64,000 nt of DNA from Rhizoclosmatium globosum (Eukaryota > Chytridiomycota > Chytridiomycetes > Chytridiales > Chytriomycetaceae), in the NCBI GenBank assembly GCA_002104985.1, contig MCGO01000111.1, positions 1 through 64,000 of the forward strand, written 5' to 3'. Positions 48,214-62,102 of this stretch are shown in pieces. Positions within the stretch are counted from its first letter, which is position 1; each line of letters begins with the position of its first letter. The translations under genes and the position numbers were made by a program. The notes beneath the pieces are model-generated. The model did no database searches. It had not been told where the DNA came from and saw nothing but the letters and a program-made list of their open reading frames with translations.

Positions 48214-50390
48214 ATGGCCGACTTTGACATTTACGGAGACAGCGCTGACTACTCTCTCACAAATGTACGTGTATGAATTCAAGTAAAGAAACTACATATC
48301 TGACTCTGTCCCAAAGGACGACCTGTTAAACCCAAGCTCACTCTCTTCATCAACCCAAGCAACTGACTCCAACAAGCAACCAAGTTCCAAGAACATTGAT
48401 TCAACAACAACTTCAAAGACAAATGGAGAAACGTTGGCGTCGTCCTCTTGGTCTGGAAGTTCTGCAGTGAATAAACCAACCACGTCATCTTCTTCCACAA
48501 CCCAACTCCAACTTCAACCTCCTTCCATGCAACCCTTTGATACTAATGATGCATCCGTGGACTGGAATAATAATCAAAATGTTAGTCAAATGGCTTCGCA
48601 ACAGCTTCAAAATATGCGTGCATTGGTTCTTGAAAACTTGACTTGGGTGAGTGAGAGGAAAACCTTTGGTTGCCTCCCGACAACCCCGTTAACTCTCTCT
48701 TCCAGTGGACAACCGACGAAGACTTGTATCTCGCCTGTCTCTCTTCAGGAATCCCAAAGAATCCCTCTCCATCTCAGATATTTCATTTGCAGAGTTTCGC
48801 GGAAACGGAAAGTCAAAAGGAACTGCGCAAATCGTGTTTCAATCCAACAAGGACGCGCTCACTGCAAAAGCGTACTTTGATATCAAGTATAATGCTTTTT
48901 TTTTATTTACTGGAGGGTTCTCATCACCGATTATAGTGAACTGCATAATGTGAAACCAATTGTTCGTGTGTCGCTCTATGATTCTTTCAGGCCGCACGCG
49001 TTTGCGACGTCAGGTCCAGCGCCTTTTGATTCAAGCCAAGGAAATCAAAATATGATGCAGCAACAACAACAATCAGGAATGAATGCGGGTGGAATGATGA
49101 ATCCAATGGGAATGCCAATGATGCCGAATATGATGGGTGGGGGAATGACAGGAGGAATGGGTGGTATGGGAAATCAGATGATGGGCGGAACACAACCTGG
49201 AAATTCGTTTATGGGACCTGGCGGAGGTGGTGGAATGATGATGAATCGAGGTGTTCATAATGGCGTTGGAGGAGGGTTTATGGCCAACCGTGGCGGTGGC
49301 ATGATGAATCCTGGAATGATGGGTCGTGGAATGCCAATGCCTCCACCATCCGCACCCATTACACCTATTCCTGCCATGAATGGAACACCTACACCTACCG
49401 TTGAAGACTCCTTGGCACCTCCTGGTCTCCAAGACGTTCAGTCGTCAATAGCACCACCATCAGTCGCACCTCTTTCGGAGCCACGAGAACGCCGTCCATC
49501 TGTATCAAGCACAACAGGAAGTACTGCTGCTGCCCCTAAATCCCCACGTCCAGTCCATCACCAAGACTCCCACAACGCATCATACCCACCATCAAACCAT
49601 CCATACCCAGACCGCGACTGGCAACCGCCATACTCTAACCACGATCGCGACTGGCCTCCACACTCAGACCGTGACCGAGACTTATACTCAGACCGCGACC
49701 ACACCTTTCCACCATACGCAGGACGCGGTGGAAGAGGCGGGTGGGGCGGTCGAGGTCGCGGACGGGGTGGGTATGATTTCCCTCGCGGCGGTGGCGGACC
49801 GTTTAGGGGAGAACCCGGTTTGACCCGTATTACGACGCACCACCTCCACCACCGCCACGAGACTGGAATAACCGGCCCCCTCACGACGGGTATCATCATG
49901 ATCGACCACTGTTCGCGACGAGTCGCATTATCACCCGCCTGGGTATTACAATCGCGGTGGTGGTGGTAGTGGTGGACCTGCTCCGTCGCAGAACCGGCCT
50001 GTGGTTGAAGTTGTGGAACGGCGTCCTGTTGCTGTTGTTGTTGAAAAGGAGTCTGTGAGCGGTAGTGGTGTGGATGAGGGGAAGGATAAAAAGAGGAGTA
50101 AGCATCGGAGGAGGCGGCATCGGTCTCGTGGGTCTGATTCGGAGGGGAGTTCGGAAGATAGTGAGGAGCGAAGAGAAAGGCGTAGGAAACGTCGTGAGAG
50201 GGTCGGAGAAGGAGGAGAGGAAGGTGGGGGAAATGATGAGAGACGCAAGAAGAAATCGTCGTCAAAGAAGAAGAGTAGTAGTTCGAGGAAGCATCGCCAT
50301 CGTTCTGATTCTGACGCGTCTGATGCTGAGCCCCGGGAGGTCAGCCTTGTGGGAAGAGGGAATGCGTTGTTGAACAAACATCAACAATAA
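48214..50390 (+). CDS. CPSF6/CFIm68-like cleavage and polyadenylation factor
   Basis: The start gives MADFDIYGD. Introns fit after codon 17 (48265-48316), at 48646-48705 and at 48888-48945, all in phase. The RRM begins RALVLENLTWWTTDEDL and continues FAEFRGNGKSKGTAQIVFQS, the pattern of CFIm68 rather than of a generic RRM. A Met/Gly/Pro-rich middle (about 49060-49400) and an Arg-rich end with RGGRGGWGGRGRGRGG, RSRGSDSEGSSEDSEERRE and KKKSSSSRKHRHRSDSD repeat the CPSF6 plan (RRM, Pro-rich, RS-like). It should form cleavage factor I with the 25-kDa UGUA-binding subunit and set poly(A)-site choice. Three frame slips are seen, about 48765, 49815 and 49945. Confidence 0.88.
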
Positions 50391-50788
50391 ATCCACAATT
50401 AACCACACAAACGTATTGGACAACTGCCTTTCATTCAACAACAAGAAAAAAATAGAGAAGAAAGAAAAACATAACAAAAAATGTGCTGAGAAGAAATACA
50501 GTTGCTTCAAGAAGGGTATAAAAGGAGAATGAGAAGGCTGAAGGTAATGCAAGACGCTGAAGGAAACAGAAAAGATTCGATCCCTTCAACATATTCGCAA
50601 CACACCAACAACCAAAGCTCCAAACACCCAGAACCACACCAATCGAGGAGCACACATATCCTTCCCACCCATTCCATGCAGAAGCTCGAAAAAAAAAACT
50701 GAACGGAAAAAAAACAAACTGGAAACAAAAATGAAGGGAGGCGGGGAAACAAGCACACAAATGGAACAAACCCCATTCCTTTCCGTCG

Positions 50789-51859
50789 CTACAAGCAGAC
50801 TCTCTTGACAAAAGAGTCCTCCTCGTCACAATAGCTACGACCTCTCTTGAGTCCACAATCACTTCCCGAAGGAACATTGTCATCAACAGACACTGGCGAC
50901 GCAAACTCCTCCAAAGTAGGAGAAACGGAAGCAGGTGGCTGAGCGCTGACTTTAGTCGCGACAAGTGGAACAGCAGAGGCGGCAGCGTGTGCCAAAGACT
51001 GCAAGGACAGCAATTGTTGGTGGTGGGCAAAAACGGCTTGCTGGTCACACGGCTTGCAAGCGACTCCCAAAGAGGAAGTCTGGTGCAAGAGTGGGGTGGC
51101 AGCCTTCTGCTGGAGATGCAAGCTCTGAGCAAGTTGGAGTTGCTGCATCTTGGTGTTCAACAGAGATGTCCAGTTGGCAAAGGTCTCGTGTCCGACAAAC
51201 AGTTCGTAGTCAATCAAGCCGAGGAATTTGAATTCGTTGGCGTTGATTTCGGTAACTGTGAGGCCAGAGATTTTCGACCATGCCTTGTTGCTGTAGTTAC
51301 GGTCTTGGAGGTATTTGCTTGCAAGAATCAAGGCAGTCAAGAACATGCGACGTCCACAGACTGGAACTGATTCGTTGGCAAAGGAAGGCGAGGCAGGTGG
51401 GGTGAGGAGAGAAATTTCTGGCTGAACAGAGGATTGACCATCTTTGGCAAGCTGGTTGCGAAGACGGATGATGTAGTAAAGGGCGAGTTGGAGAGTACAG
51501 CAACTGGTTTTAGAACGGCGGAGAATTTCTTGAATAAAGAATTTCAAAGGCAGAACTTTGGCAGCGCCTTGTGGAATTTGAGTTGGCCAGATAGATTCAA
51601 TGATGGAGGCGGAGGTGTCTGATGACAAAATTGATTGTTAATGAGTATCCCAAGTATCCCGTTGAAAGTGCCACTCACCAACAAGTCGGAGGACGTATTG
51701 AGCTTTGGATGATTCAGAAGTCAGGAGGGTTGGGTTGAGTGGAGCTGGCTGAGCAGCAGCCACGGATGTGGAAATGATGGGTTTTTGTTGTTGTTGTTGT
51801 GATGCGAGGGCTTGTTGCTGAAGGAGGGCATAAAGGGAGGCAGGAATTTCAACAGACAT
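50789..51859 (-). CDS. Pho80/Pcl-type cyclin
   Basis: Exons 51679-51859 and 50789-51618, intron 60 bp, in phase, give 336 intact residues. After a Gln/Ala-rich N-terminus the cyclin fold shows FFIQEILRRSKTSCCTLQLA, CGRRMFLTALILASKYLQDR, AWSKISGLTVTEINANEFKF and LGLIDYELFV, diagnostic of cyclins that pair with Pho85-class (CDK5-like) kinases. A Gln/Leu/Ala-rich coiled tail and a Cys-rich end follow. It should direct a Pho85-type kinase in nutrient or morphogenesis control. The upstream region of over 1 kb is unusually long for this window. Confidence 0.92.
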
Positions 51860-53023
51860 AATAAAAGAGAGAGCAGAGTATTCGTATGTAGAAGCAAGAT
51901 CACAGGCTTTTTCAAAAAGCTTTCAAGGACAGAATTAACAAGAGTAGTAGATTGCGGTAATTGAATAGCCTTTTTTAGGCACGTGGTGCCTCAACAGCGG
52001 AAATCATAATTGGTAGTTGTAGTAGTAAAGTAGGTTTAAAGTAAGAGTAGAGGTTGCTTGTTCAGAGCAACGACAGATTCAGATAAGATCAAGTACGGTG
52101 GGGTTCAGAAAGACGGAGATAAGAGTCCGGTAAGCAGATAATCAATTTGGTCGTATAAATTCAGGGCGGGCGGAGGAGTTGCAAAGGGTTTAGAGAGTTG
52201 AGATCACGAAGGCCATCTTTGCAAGTTCGAGTAGTATAGAAGATTTTTTAAGGTTTGCGGTTTGTGCTGTGAAGCAAGAAACAAGCTCTTTGGCTAGTTT
52301 AAGATTCGAGTGCAAGAAAGATAGTTTGTAGTTTGTTGAGTGATGCCTGTGGAAGAAAAGGGAAGATTAGTCCGTCTGCATCCCGAGCCAAGCCCAGCAC
52401 CGCATCCCATCTGAGTACTAAGCCCGACCAGGCCAGTTCGAGAGGGAGGGTCGGTGGAAGCGGGGGCGGGGGAGTACGTACAACAAGAAAGGGTGTCTAC
52501 AGTTGGATTGTTTAAGGGCCAAAGGTAGAGCAAGTGCCAAAGACGGGCGAGAGTGCGTTTAAGAGAGAGTGTTCAAGTGCTTTAGTGTTTGATGGGCGTC
52601 GGAGTCTGAAGGAGGCGAAGGTGCGTCGTTCAGAGGTGGTGTGTTGTGTTGGATGTCTTTTTGGTGGTGGCCGAGAAGGGTTTCAAATTTTCTGCATCTG
52701 GCTGGAGCTTCACCACACTCCTCCCAATCTCCTCCCTGTTTCATCCCAAAAGACACCTCTGATTCACTAATAATCCTCGATGGCACCATCTTATCGTATC
52801 GTTTACAGAATAGCTGATAAGAGCATGTAAACAAAAGACAAATTATGACAATCTGTGAGGTGGCTACGACACGTTTCTGCCACCTTCCACGCCATTGTTC
52901 TGCCACTGACGCGAAACGAACAACAACAAACCAACTGTGGAAAAGCGACAAAACCTTCTTCCACATAGTCTAAACCATAATGAAATCAACTCATATCATA
53001 CACAATAATTAGAAATCACGATT
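51860..53023. other. long upstream region of the cyclin gene
   Basis: Over 1.1 kb without a convincing gene. A minus-strand frame at 52559-52966 (135 residues) starts just upstream and may be an upstream ORF in a long leader, but it has no recognised domain. An acceptor-like TTCTTCCACAG lies on the minus strand at about 52344-52354, so part of this may be a 5' UTR intron. It contains a 5S-like segment. Confidence 0.45.
52385..52450 (-). other. 5S rRNA-like relic segment
   Basis: On the minus strand the segment reads GGTCGGGC, then TTAGTACTCAGATGGGA, closely matching the 3' internal control region (box C and helix IV) of eukaryotic 5S rRNA, where GGGTCGGGC, TTAGTACT and GATGGG occur in that order. 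The remaining 5S sequence is not recognisable on either side, so this is at most a fragment. Core match is at 52401-52430. Confidence 0.4.
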
Positions 53024-53204
53024 TTATCGTAATAAAGATCGAACTAAAAAGGGAATTCCAATCCATACTGCCAGAATAACTCCTCCCAATCCTGCAATGT
53101 CAACCAAACTTGGCACAACTCTTACAACGAGTGCCTTTCGCTTCTTTTTCCTTCCTTTAGATACGACAAGACTACACTAAGCCTTCCCAGTTGCTGAAAC
53201 ATTT

Positions 53205-54333
53205 CTAATTCCCCTCCTTCTTCTGCCATCGACTTTTGAGCCATGCATCAAACCCCTTTTCGTCCCCGCCCTTCACATATTCTGTCCATTCGTTTCTGTA
53301 CACAGTCTGAACTCCAATATGGACTCGCGTTGGTGGCCCATTCCTTTCCCCCGATTTGGCAATACACGTTCTTTGGAGAATACACTTTTTCAGGATAGAC
53401 GCCTTTCGTTACATCCACCAGAGGCTCATACGCCATTGTTACATCTAGCAAAGCTGTACTTGCTTTTTTCCTTTCCCTGTGCCAGAACACGTAAAATTGT
53501 CCATAGAGCACGATATCGAGGAATCAGCACCCGTGTTGGAACATACACCTCGTGTTTCCGACTTTTTGAGTAACTCCGCAACTTTCTTCGGGTGGTAGAG
53601 CAGTATCCTCCCTACCCACAAGGATATTCCTTGCCTCCTCCTCCCCAACAAATCCAGAATCTCTCCTCTCAGCCATATCTTTCGCAAACTTTCTCGATTT
53701 TTCCAACGTATCCGGCGAAATAATCGTTCCTTCAGGAAACACGAGTAACCAAAACCATCCACAAGAGCTTTCCCTAATCAGCCCAGACCGATCTACAAGA
53801 ACTTCTGATCCTTCTCCCAATCCCTCGACACAAACACGAACGAAAAAAAGTGCATCCCCCATCCTAGAAACACGATATTAGCCAAAATAGCACCATCATC
53901 AATTACCAACTCACCAAACACAGGAATCCACTTCAGCCCCTCCTTTAACACAATCCGCAAACTCCCTGCTTTCCAGAATACCACGCCGCAAGCCACAAAT
54001 ACATCCAATCCAACTGCGTCTGGTGGTTCGACATCAAAACACATCGCGAGAACCCAGGTTTCCCTGTAAACATATCCGCCGTGTATCTATCGAGTTATAA
54101 ATTACGAGTTCGAGCGGGGAGAACGGGGACCAGTGCGCGAGGACGAGGAGGGAGGCAAAGAGGCGTTGGGTCAGCCAGTTGTATATTACAAATGCTTTCG
54201 CGAAAGGGTTGTTGTTGGGTTCTGTGCCGAGGAGGGTGTCGTATGCTTTTGAGAAAGGAAGGAGGAGGAGGGACGGGGCTTGGATGATGTTGATGTGAAC
54301 TGATCCAACAATGAGGATTGCAGGTCGCAACAT
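53205..54333 (-). CDS. lysophospholipid acyltransferase (AGPAT5/LCLAT1-like)
   Basis: The N-terminus (start 54333) is hydrophobic. The HX4D motif appears as MSNHQTQLDWMYLWLAA, then IVLKEGLKWIPVFG joined by a 51-bp intron to WGMHFFSFVFVSRDWEKDQ, the FPEGT motif in VFPEGTIISP, then ALLDVTMAYEPLVD and WTEYVKGGDEKGFDAWLKSR near the end. This order is that of the PlsC-like family acting on lysophosphatidic acid, lysophosphatidylinositol or lysocardiolipin. It should be an ER or mitochondrial membrane enzyme. Frame slips occur near 54040, 53965, 53530 and 53290. A short downstream frame (53024-53172) encodes a membrane helix with a basic lead-in and may be a last exon. Confidence 0.82.
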
Positions 54334-54540
54334 TTTACGATAAATAAATAATTCATGACGGAATAAATAGATAGGTATTTCCTAAATTAACTGGATTTAA
54401 CTTGCATACACATTGATTTTTCACATACATATCAATGATGGCTTCACGCCATCAACCTTACTAAATGTTGCAGAAGCTGAATACGTTTGATCAATACAAT
54501 TAAATTCGATATTAAGCACACTTTAATTACTATCACTAAA

Positions 54541-57013
<2,473 letters not shown>

Positions 57014-57324
57014 GATTTGTAGTCTTCGATCGTGTTGCGTGGAACAAGAAACGCGGAAGAGAAAGGACTGATCTCAGTACGGTAAGAAAGATGTGTGTGG
57101 AATCTGAAGCCGTGTCGACTGGTTGGATGGATGGATCTGGTTGATGTTACGGACACACCAAGACAGAGCCCGCAAGATGACAAACGGCGAGCCTCGGATT
57201 TGATATTGAAGTGATTTGTGGGATAGGAAGAACGGAGGAGGTGGTGTTGCTGCTGTGTTCGTCGCTCGGCGTAGATTTGACAATTCTTGACCAGAAATGA
57301 AAAGTACATCAAATAATTATTATT
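57014..57324. other. intergenic, no gene seen
   Basis: Upstream region of the MAK-like kinase and 3' flank of the metallopeptidase. Small frames here have no recognisable product. Confidence 0.5.
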
Positions 57325-58827
57325 CTATTCCTCTGTAATCGCTGTAATATATCCCATTTGCCTCAGAATTCCAGGCACTGCTTCTCCGAGCACACCTATT
57401 TTCGGGTGAGCTGGTGTAAACCCATCAATACCAGTTCCAGTTGTACAAAATGGTCTCATGAGAAACTCGCTCGATGAGCCATACACTGACGCATCTAAAT
57501 GGCTGACACTACTTCCGCCTGCAAAAGCTCTCGGCGTATATAATATAGCATATCGCGGGTTTCCCCTCCTGTCTTGAAACCATAATATCAGCTGCATAGG
57601 AATCACAGCGGCCGAACTATACAGGTGTTGGGACAGTAAGAAAGCATTCGAAGTTTTAAACTGATTTGTCCACTGAGTTAGAAGATCAGATGCCGTGAGG
57701 TTTGGACTTGCTCGAACAATGTCCTGAGAAACAAGCTTTGCTTCCTCTCTCATGGCTGCAGCATAATCCCGCATCATAACTCCAGTTCCACTGTGAGCCA
57801 TAGTTCGATCAAAAATATTCGATTTTCCGAAGGTGACTCCCTGAATTCCGTTTGTCTGATACGTAACAGGCCCTCCAGGAAAAAAGGTTCCAGGTTGCAA
57901 AGATTGCCACCACGAAGATACAAATCCAAGCCCGTGCATTATTTCATGCAAAACTGTTTGTTCAAAGTCGTAAATTTTATCAGAAGGCAGTAGGCCATCG
58001 TCAAAGACGCTCAAGTCAGGTTTGGGACTTGAGAATACTCCCTTTCCAAACTCTCGAGTTCGCGTGCGTGTTAGAGGTGGTCCAAACGAACCGCCGTTTC
58101 CACTTCCTTCTCCATCCCGATTATCATCGGAAGGAAACCACCACGGCGCATCTGAATTAAATGATGCAAAAATGTCATCCGTCGAAGTGTCCCACATCGG
58201 ATCATTCGGAAGATATTGTCTCAACACAGCGTTTGGATACAGATATTCAGAGTCTAGTCCCAGTTTGGAGGCAACACTTTGAGAGAGTTCGTGCATTCCT
58301 GATGGTGCAGCGGCTCCGAGACCTTTATCCCATTCACATTTTGCTATCACATCGTCGGTACCGCCGATCCCCAGACAAGTTGATCCAAAATGCATGGTGA
58401 CTTTTACAGGGTGTTGGAAATAGACAATTCGTTGGAGACGACGAGCTGCATTCACAAGGCCCTGTTGAACGAGGTTACATATCGTTTGTCGCGCTGTTTG
58501 AAATTCTGGATTTTGAGGTAGAGAGTTTGGGAGGTTGCAGTAGAGAGTGAGTTGGAGGTTTTGAACAGAGAATGAGACAGCAGGTGCCTCTGAGGACGAT
58601 CGCCGCTGAAGATCAAGGACGGGAGTAGAAGATGTATATTTTGGCTCTTTCAGGGATGGGATCGAGAAATCTGTTGTAATGAAGTTGGAGGCGAGAATAC
58701 ATTTTCCATTCTGCTTGATAGACGGATATTCAGGCGTTCTCTTGACACGCGATGAACTAGGAACAGCCCACGATAAAACATTTCTGCTTAGCAAGAGCAG
58801 AATCAGTGATGAGATGTATCTATGCAT
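57325..58827 (-). CDS. secreted zinc metallopeptidase (HExxHxxGF)
   Basis: One intact 500-residue frame without introns. A signal peptide (MHRYISSLILLLLSRNVLSWA) is followed by a propeptide-like region with dibasic or RR sites (about residues 28-76). The active site HEIMHGLGF lies at about residue 294 (HExxH with the Gly turn of metzincin-like enzymes), and SHLDASVYGSSSEFLMRP further on could supply the third ligand. A Gly/Asp/Ser-rich linker sits at about 230-255. Extracellular proteolysis is likely; substrate and exact peptidase family are not clear from sequence alone. Confidence 0.85.
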   Translation of the reverse strand: MHRYISSLILLLLSRNVLSWAVPSSSRVKRTPEYPSIKQNGKCILASNFITTDFSIPSLKEPKYTSSTPVLDLQRRSSSEAPAVSFSVQNLQLTLYCNLPNSLPQNPEFQTARQTICNLVQQGLVNAARRLQRIVYFQHPVKVTMHFGSTCLGIGGTDDVIAKCEWDKGLGAAAPSGMHELSQSVASKLGLDSEYLYPNAVLRQYLPNDPMWDTSTDDIFASFNSDAPWWFPSDDNRDGEGSGNGGSFGPPLTRTRTREFGKGVFSSPKPDLSVFDDGLLPSDKIYDFEQTVLHEIMHGLGFVSSWWQSLQPGTFFPGGPVTYQTNGIQGVTFGKSNIFDRTMAHSGTGVMMRDYAAAMREEAKLVSQDIVRASPNLTASDLLTQWTNQFKTSNAFLLSQHLYSSAAVIPMQLILWFQDRRGNPRYAILYTPRAFAGGSSVSHLDASVYGSSSEFLMRPFCTTGTGIDGFTPAHPKIGVLGEAVPGILRQMGYITAITEE

Positions 58828-58890
58828 TTGTTTGTTTTTTCGGAGTTTGTCTCAAAACAAGTCAATCGAAAAAAGGCAAAGAGCCCTTCC

Positions 58891-59339
58891 ATGAACCGCT
58901 CAACAAGCTTCCGAGCAGCATCCTTGTTTGGAGCTCCATTAAATTCAACAATGAACTCAAGTCGGAGTAGCCAACGACTTGCAGGCATCAGCAAGATGAC
59001 TCCATCGCTCGCAACTCAAATACTCTCTGCCAGCTTTGTGGCATCAACCTTATCAGCAAAATCATTATATACACCCTCCTCATTCACTTCAATTCCGTCC
59101 GTGGATGGATTGGAAGGCGATTTTGGAAGTAAAATGGGAGCAAGCAGTACAACAAGCAAACCAGCCTCCTTGAAAGCATGCATTGAATCAACGCTTGCCA
59201 AAATAGTATGTACTTGATTAGGGATCTGAAGAGTGAAGCTAATGGAGAACGGTTTTAGTCAAACATTGGTTCATCAAGTATCACAAATGAAGAGCTGTTG
59301 CGAAGCTTGTTCTATGCAAATCTCATTGAAGACAGCTAA
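58891..59339 (+). CDS. possible small two-exon gene; strand uncertain
   Basis: On the plus strand, exons 58891-59205 and 59259-59339 (intron GTATGT...TTTTAG, in phase) give 131 residues, Ser/Thr/Leu-rich, no domain known. The minus strand of the same interval also has open frames: one holds AFKEAGLLVVLLAPILLP, another LEFIVEFNGAPNKDAARKLV, with a more globular-looking composition but a frame break between them and no clean start. Either, but not both, is likely to be real. The plus model is listed because its splice sites, start and stop all fit. Confidence 0.35.
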
Positions 59340-59438
59340 TTCTGACTATCACTTTGGCTGAAATGGATTTTCTTGACATGACGCCGACTAGCAATAAAAT
59401 CTGTGTTGACACGAATTCTCCAAAATATCAACACACAA

Positions 59439-60104
59439 ATGGATGGAATGACCACTTCGCTCTTAATCACAACTTTCGGTGCCCTAATGTGTTCAGTATT
59501 GCTCGCTACTTTTATGCTTGTATATCGAGCGACTCCAGCCACAGTGAATGACGAGGAATGGAATCTTGAGCCAATGCCACAGACTGTCATAGCGAAAGCA
59601 CAAGTCGTAACTAAACCTAAATACCAGCCTAAACTTACTGATTGCAGCTACGAAGTGAATGTGGTGTGTTCTGTTTCTTTCCCCGCGAATATTCACACCC
59701 TTTCCAGCTGCCCATTCCCATCCCGAAACCAAAGGCCAAGCTTACACTGTCACTGTACACGGATGCCGAAACAGAAAAATATTTTAGAAACAGTGCTTAT
59801 GCGCCAACGAGACAATCATGGACTCCTTCGCTTCGAAGTGATACATCAGATGTCGTTCAGTATCGCACGCTCGATTACTCTGAAGTCACTTCCTTTTCTG
59901 ATTCACTAAGTAAGAGAATTGGTTTTTCGCTGTGTAATTTTGAATAACCATGGTGACAGACGTCGTATCAGCCTTTCCACAGCTGATGAAGGAACCAAGT
60001 CATTTATGATGGGGCTTGCGAGCTCTTATGCTGACCACTACGAAATGAAGGCAAAGAAAAGCAGAACGGAATCTTTAAGGAGCGTTTCCTTGTTGGATAA
60101 ATAG
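59439..60104 (+). CDS. small single-pass membrane protein, unrecognised
   Basis: ATG at 59439 starts MDGMTTSLLITTFGALMCSV, giving one transmembrane helix at about residues 5-30, followed by a cytosolic or lumenal stretch with NDEEWNLEPMPQTV and Lys/Pro-rich KPKYQPKL. Introns fit at 59661-59706 (GTGTGT...CCAG) and 59911-59959. After the second, the frame needs one base to reach RRISLSTADEGTKSFMMGLA and the basic end RTESLRSVSLLDK. Ser- and Thr-rich with several candidate phosphosites. No family is recognised. Confidence 0.5.
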
Positions 60105-60175
60105 TTTTTGAGTTCTTTCAAATAAATCAGAATTGTCACTTCCCGATCAAAACAAGGAATCCCACATCCAAACCA

Positions 60176-62059
60176 ATGTTCCATATCCAAACAGCCGCGC
60201 TGCCTCGAAAATGCCCTCCAGCTCAAAGTATATCGATGCACCCAAACGAGTGGGCTCCTCCTGTTGTGTTATATGAAGATCCCTTCACCAACCAGGTGGC
60301 GTGTGTCTCTGTTCGCGTTCGTCTTCTCCTCGGAGATACATTCTTGGATGTTCATCAACGGCTTAAACCGGAAGATGTGACTTGCGAAACTGTGTGCCAC
60401 GGATCATTGAAAGGCAAAACATTTCAGCTGAGGCATCGAAACTTTTCGCACTTTGGATTGTGGGGAAAGATCTCGGTAAGTTCATATGTCGTGGTGTTTT
60501 GCTTGTATAATAACCTTGTGTAGAGATTCAAATTCGACCAAAGACGAACTTGGTTGATATTGTGAAGGATTGGAGGCAGTTGGTTGTAAAATACACGCAT
60601 TTCCCGCAAGCTGTCGATCCAGATCATATGTTTAACCGGTATTGGCTTTATTCCGACGAGAAGCGAGTGTCTGCAAGAAAGTGGAGCGAGAATTGACGTT
60701 GAAGGACACCATCGCTTTGAAAATGTTGTTTGGAGAGGCAAAGCGGAATATTATCACGGGTCGATATCCCTGCTCGGTGAAGGATGCTATTAATTTGGCA
60801 GCTTTACAACTTCAAGTGTCTATTGGAAACTACGACCCCATCCGTTGTCCATCAGGATATGTGGCGAAGAATCCTGACCTCATCAAGAACATTTTATCAG
60901 CGAAAATTGTAAAAAAGAAGACTGTGTGGTCTTGGGAGAAACATATTCGAAATGAACACGAAAGGCTCAAAGACATATCCACAAAGCGGGCTCAAGTCTG
61001 GTGCGTGATAAATTTTTTAAATCTTTATTTGAGCTAAGTATATTAGTTTTCTGGATTACGTGCGACAGTGGCGTTGTTATGGCTGCTCATTCTTTCCAGT
61101 AACAAAGGATGCTCCACCAGGCGGATTCTTTGAGTTTCGACAACAAAATTGGATGATTGGCGTCGGGCCTGACGGCATTATTGTATTTGAGAAGGATAGA
61201 AATGTGAGTTTCCTTTTTTGCTCCTTATCGAATTCGTCAACTCTGATAACTAAAACCAGACGAAATACCACTTCATCGAAACATGGCCGTACTTAAAATG
61301 GATTCACAGTGATGATACTATCATATTCTATGATGCTAAATCCTCAAGAAACGCATATCGCTTGATAACCCCTCAAGCAGAACTGATTCACAACCTTGCG
61401 GCTCGAATAGCCCACTTAGTCAGAAAAGGAGCCATGAAAGGCGCAGTTAGTCAAGGTTCCTTGGCTCCCGTTGAAAACTTAACTGCAATAATGCGGCTAC
61501 ATCCGACTTCAAGCGCTATGCTGGACAGTTTGCCGCCTCTATCAAGTCCACCCGTAAAAGAATTGAAGCAGAAAGAGGTGTTGGGTAGTGGCGATACACT
61601 GGCAGATGCTGCTGAAATTCAAAGTCGTTTGAGAACGAATTACAAGTCTCACTTGAACCTGAAACAACCACAACAAATCTTGACGAAGTGTGCTATGATT
61701 TGGGTGAAGTGACCATCATGTCGCCCACTGTAGCAGCCCCAATAATTTCGCGGCGAGATAGCACTGAAGCACGAATTGCTTACATTGATTCACTCCTTGT
61801 TCCTTCTACGCCATTCATTCAAATTTCGTCACCGCAAGTACCACCAACAACTCCGATATTCAACGACGTGTTTGGAGAATCAAATGTTTCCACGCCAGAA
61901 CCGGACTTACACCATCACGACCTCGATCTAGAAGTTTCACACCCATCGCAAGGTTTCAAGGAAGTGCAGAGCGTTCACGGGCACTTTCAATCTCATCTGC
62001 AACTTCAAAAAGAGAAGTATAATTTGAATAAAGCTTTTAATCACTACTTATGGGTATAA
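60176..62059 (+). CDS. FERM-domain protein
   Basis: A ubiquitin-like F1 lobe is seen at the start (VSVRVRLLLGDTFLDVHQRL, then IQIRPKTNLVDIVKDWRQLV). The F2 lobe follows with FGEAKRNIITGRYPCSVKDA and INLAALQLQVSIGNYDP, and a PTB-like F3 lobe with DYVRQWRCYGCSFFPVTKD, NWMIGVGPDGIIVFE, TKYHFIETWPYLKWIHSDD and the C-terminal helix ELIHNLAARIAHLV. This is a full FERM order, closest in flavour to KRIT1/FRMD types. The tail is Ser/Pro-rich. Introns fit at 60475-60523, 61001-61047 and 61204-61258. Frame slips lie near 60470, 60652 and 61690. Such proteins link membranes to cytoskeleton. Dikarya lack FERM proteins of this type, to my knowledge. Confidence 0.85.
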
Positions 62060-62102
62060 AACGGCCTCCGTACAACCTAAACTACAAAGATCCAAAATCT
62101 GT

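Noticed and set aside
49558..50265. 235-residue minus-strand frame opposite the CFIm68 gene
   Set aside because: Ser/Pro/His-rich antisense of an Arg/Gly/Asp-rich coding region; the plus strand has the RRM and RS-like domains.
52559..52966. 135-residue minus-strand frame upstream of the cyclin
   Set aside because: No recognised domain, low-complexity second half, and position fits a long leader. Mentioned as a possible upstream ORF only.
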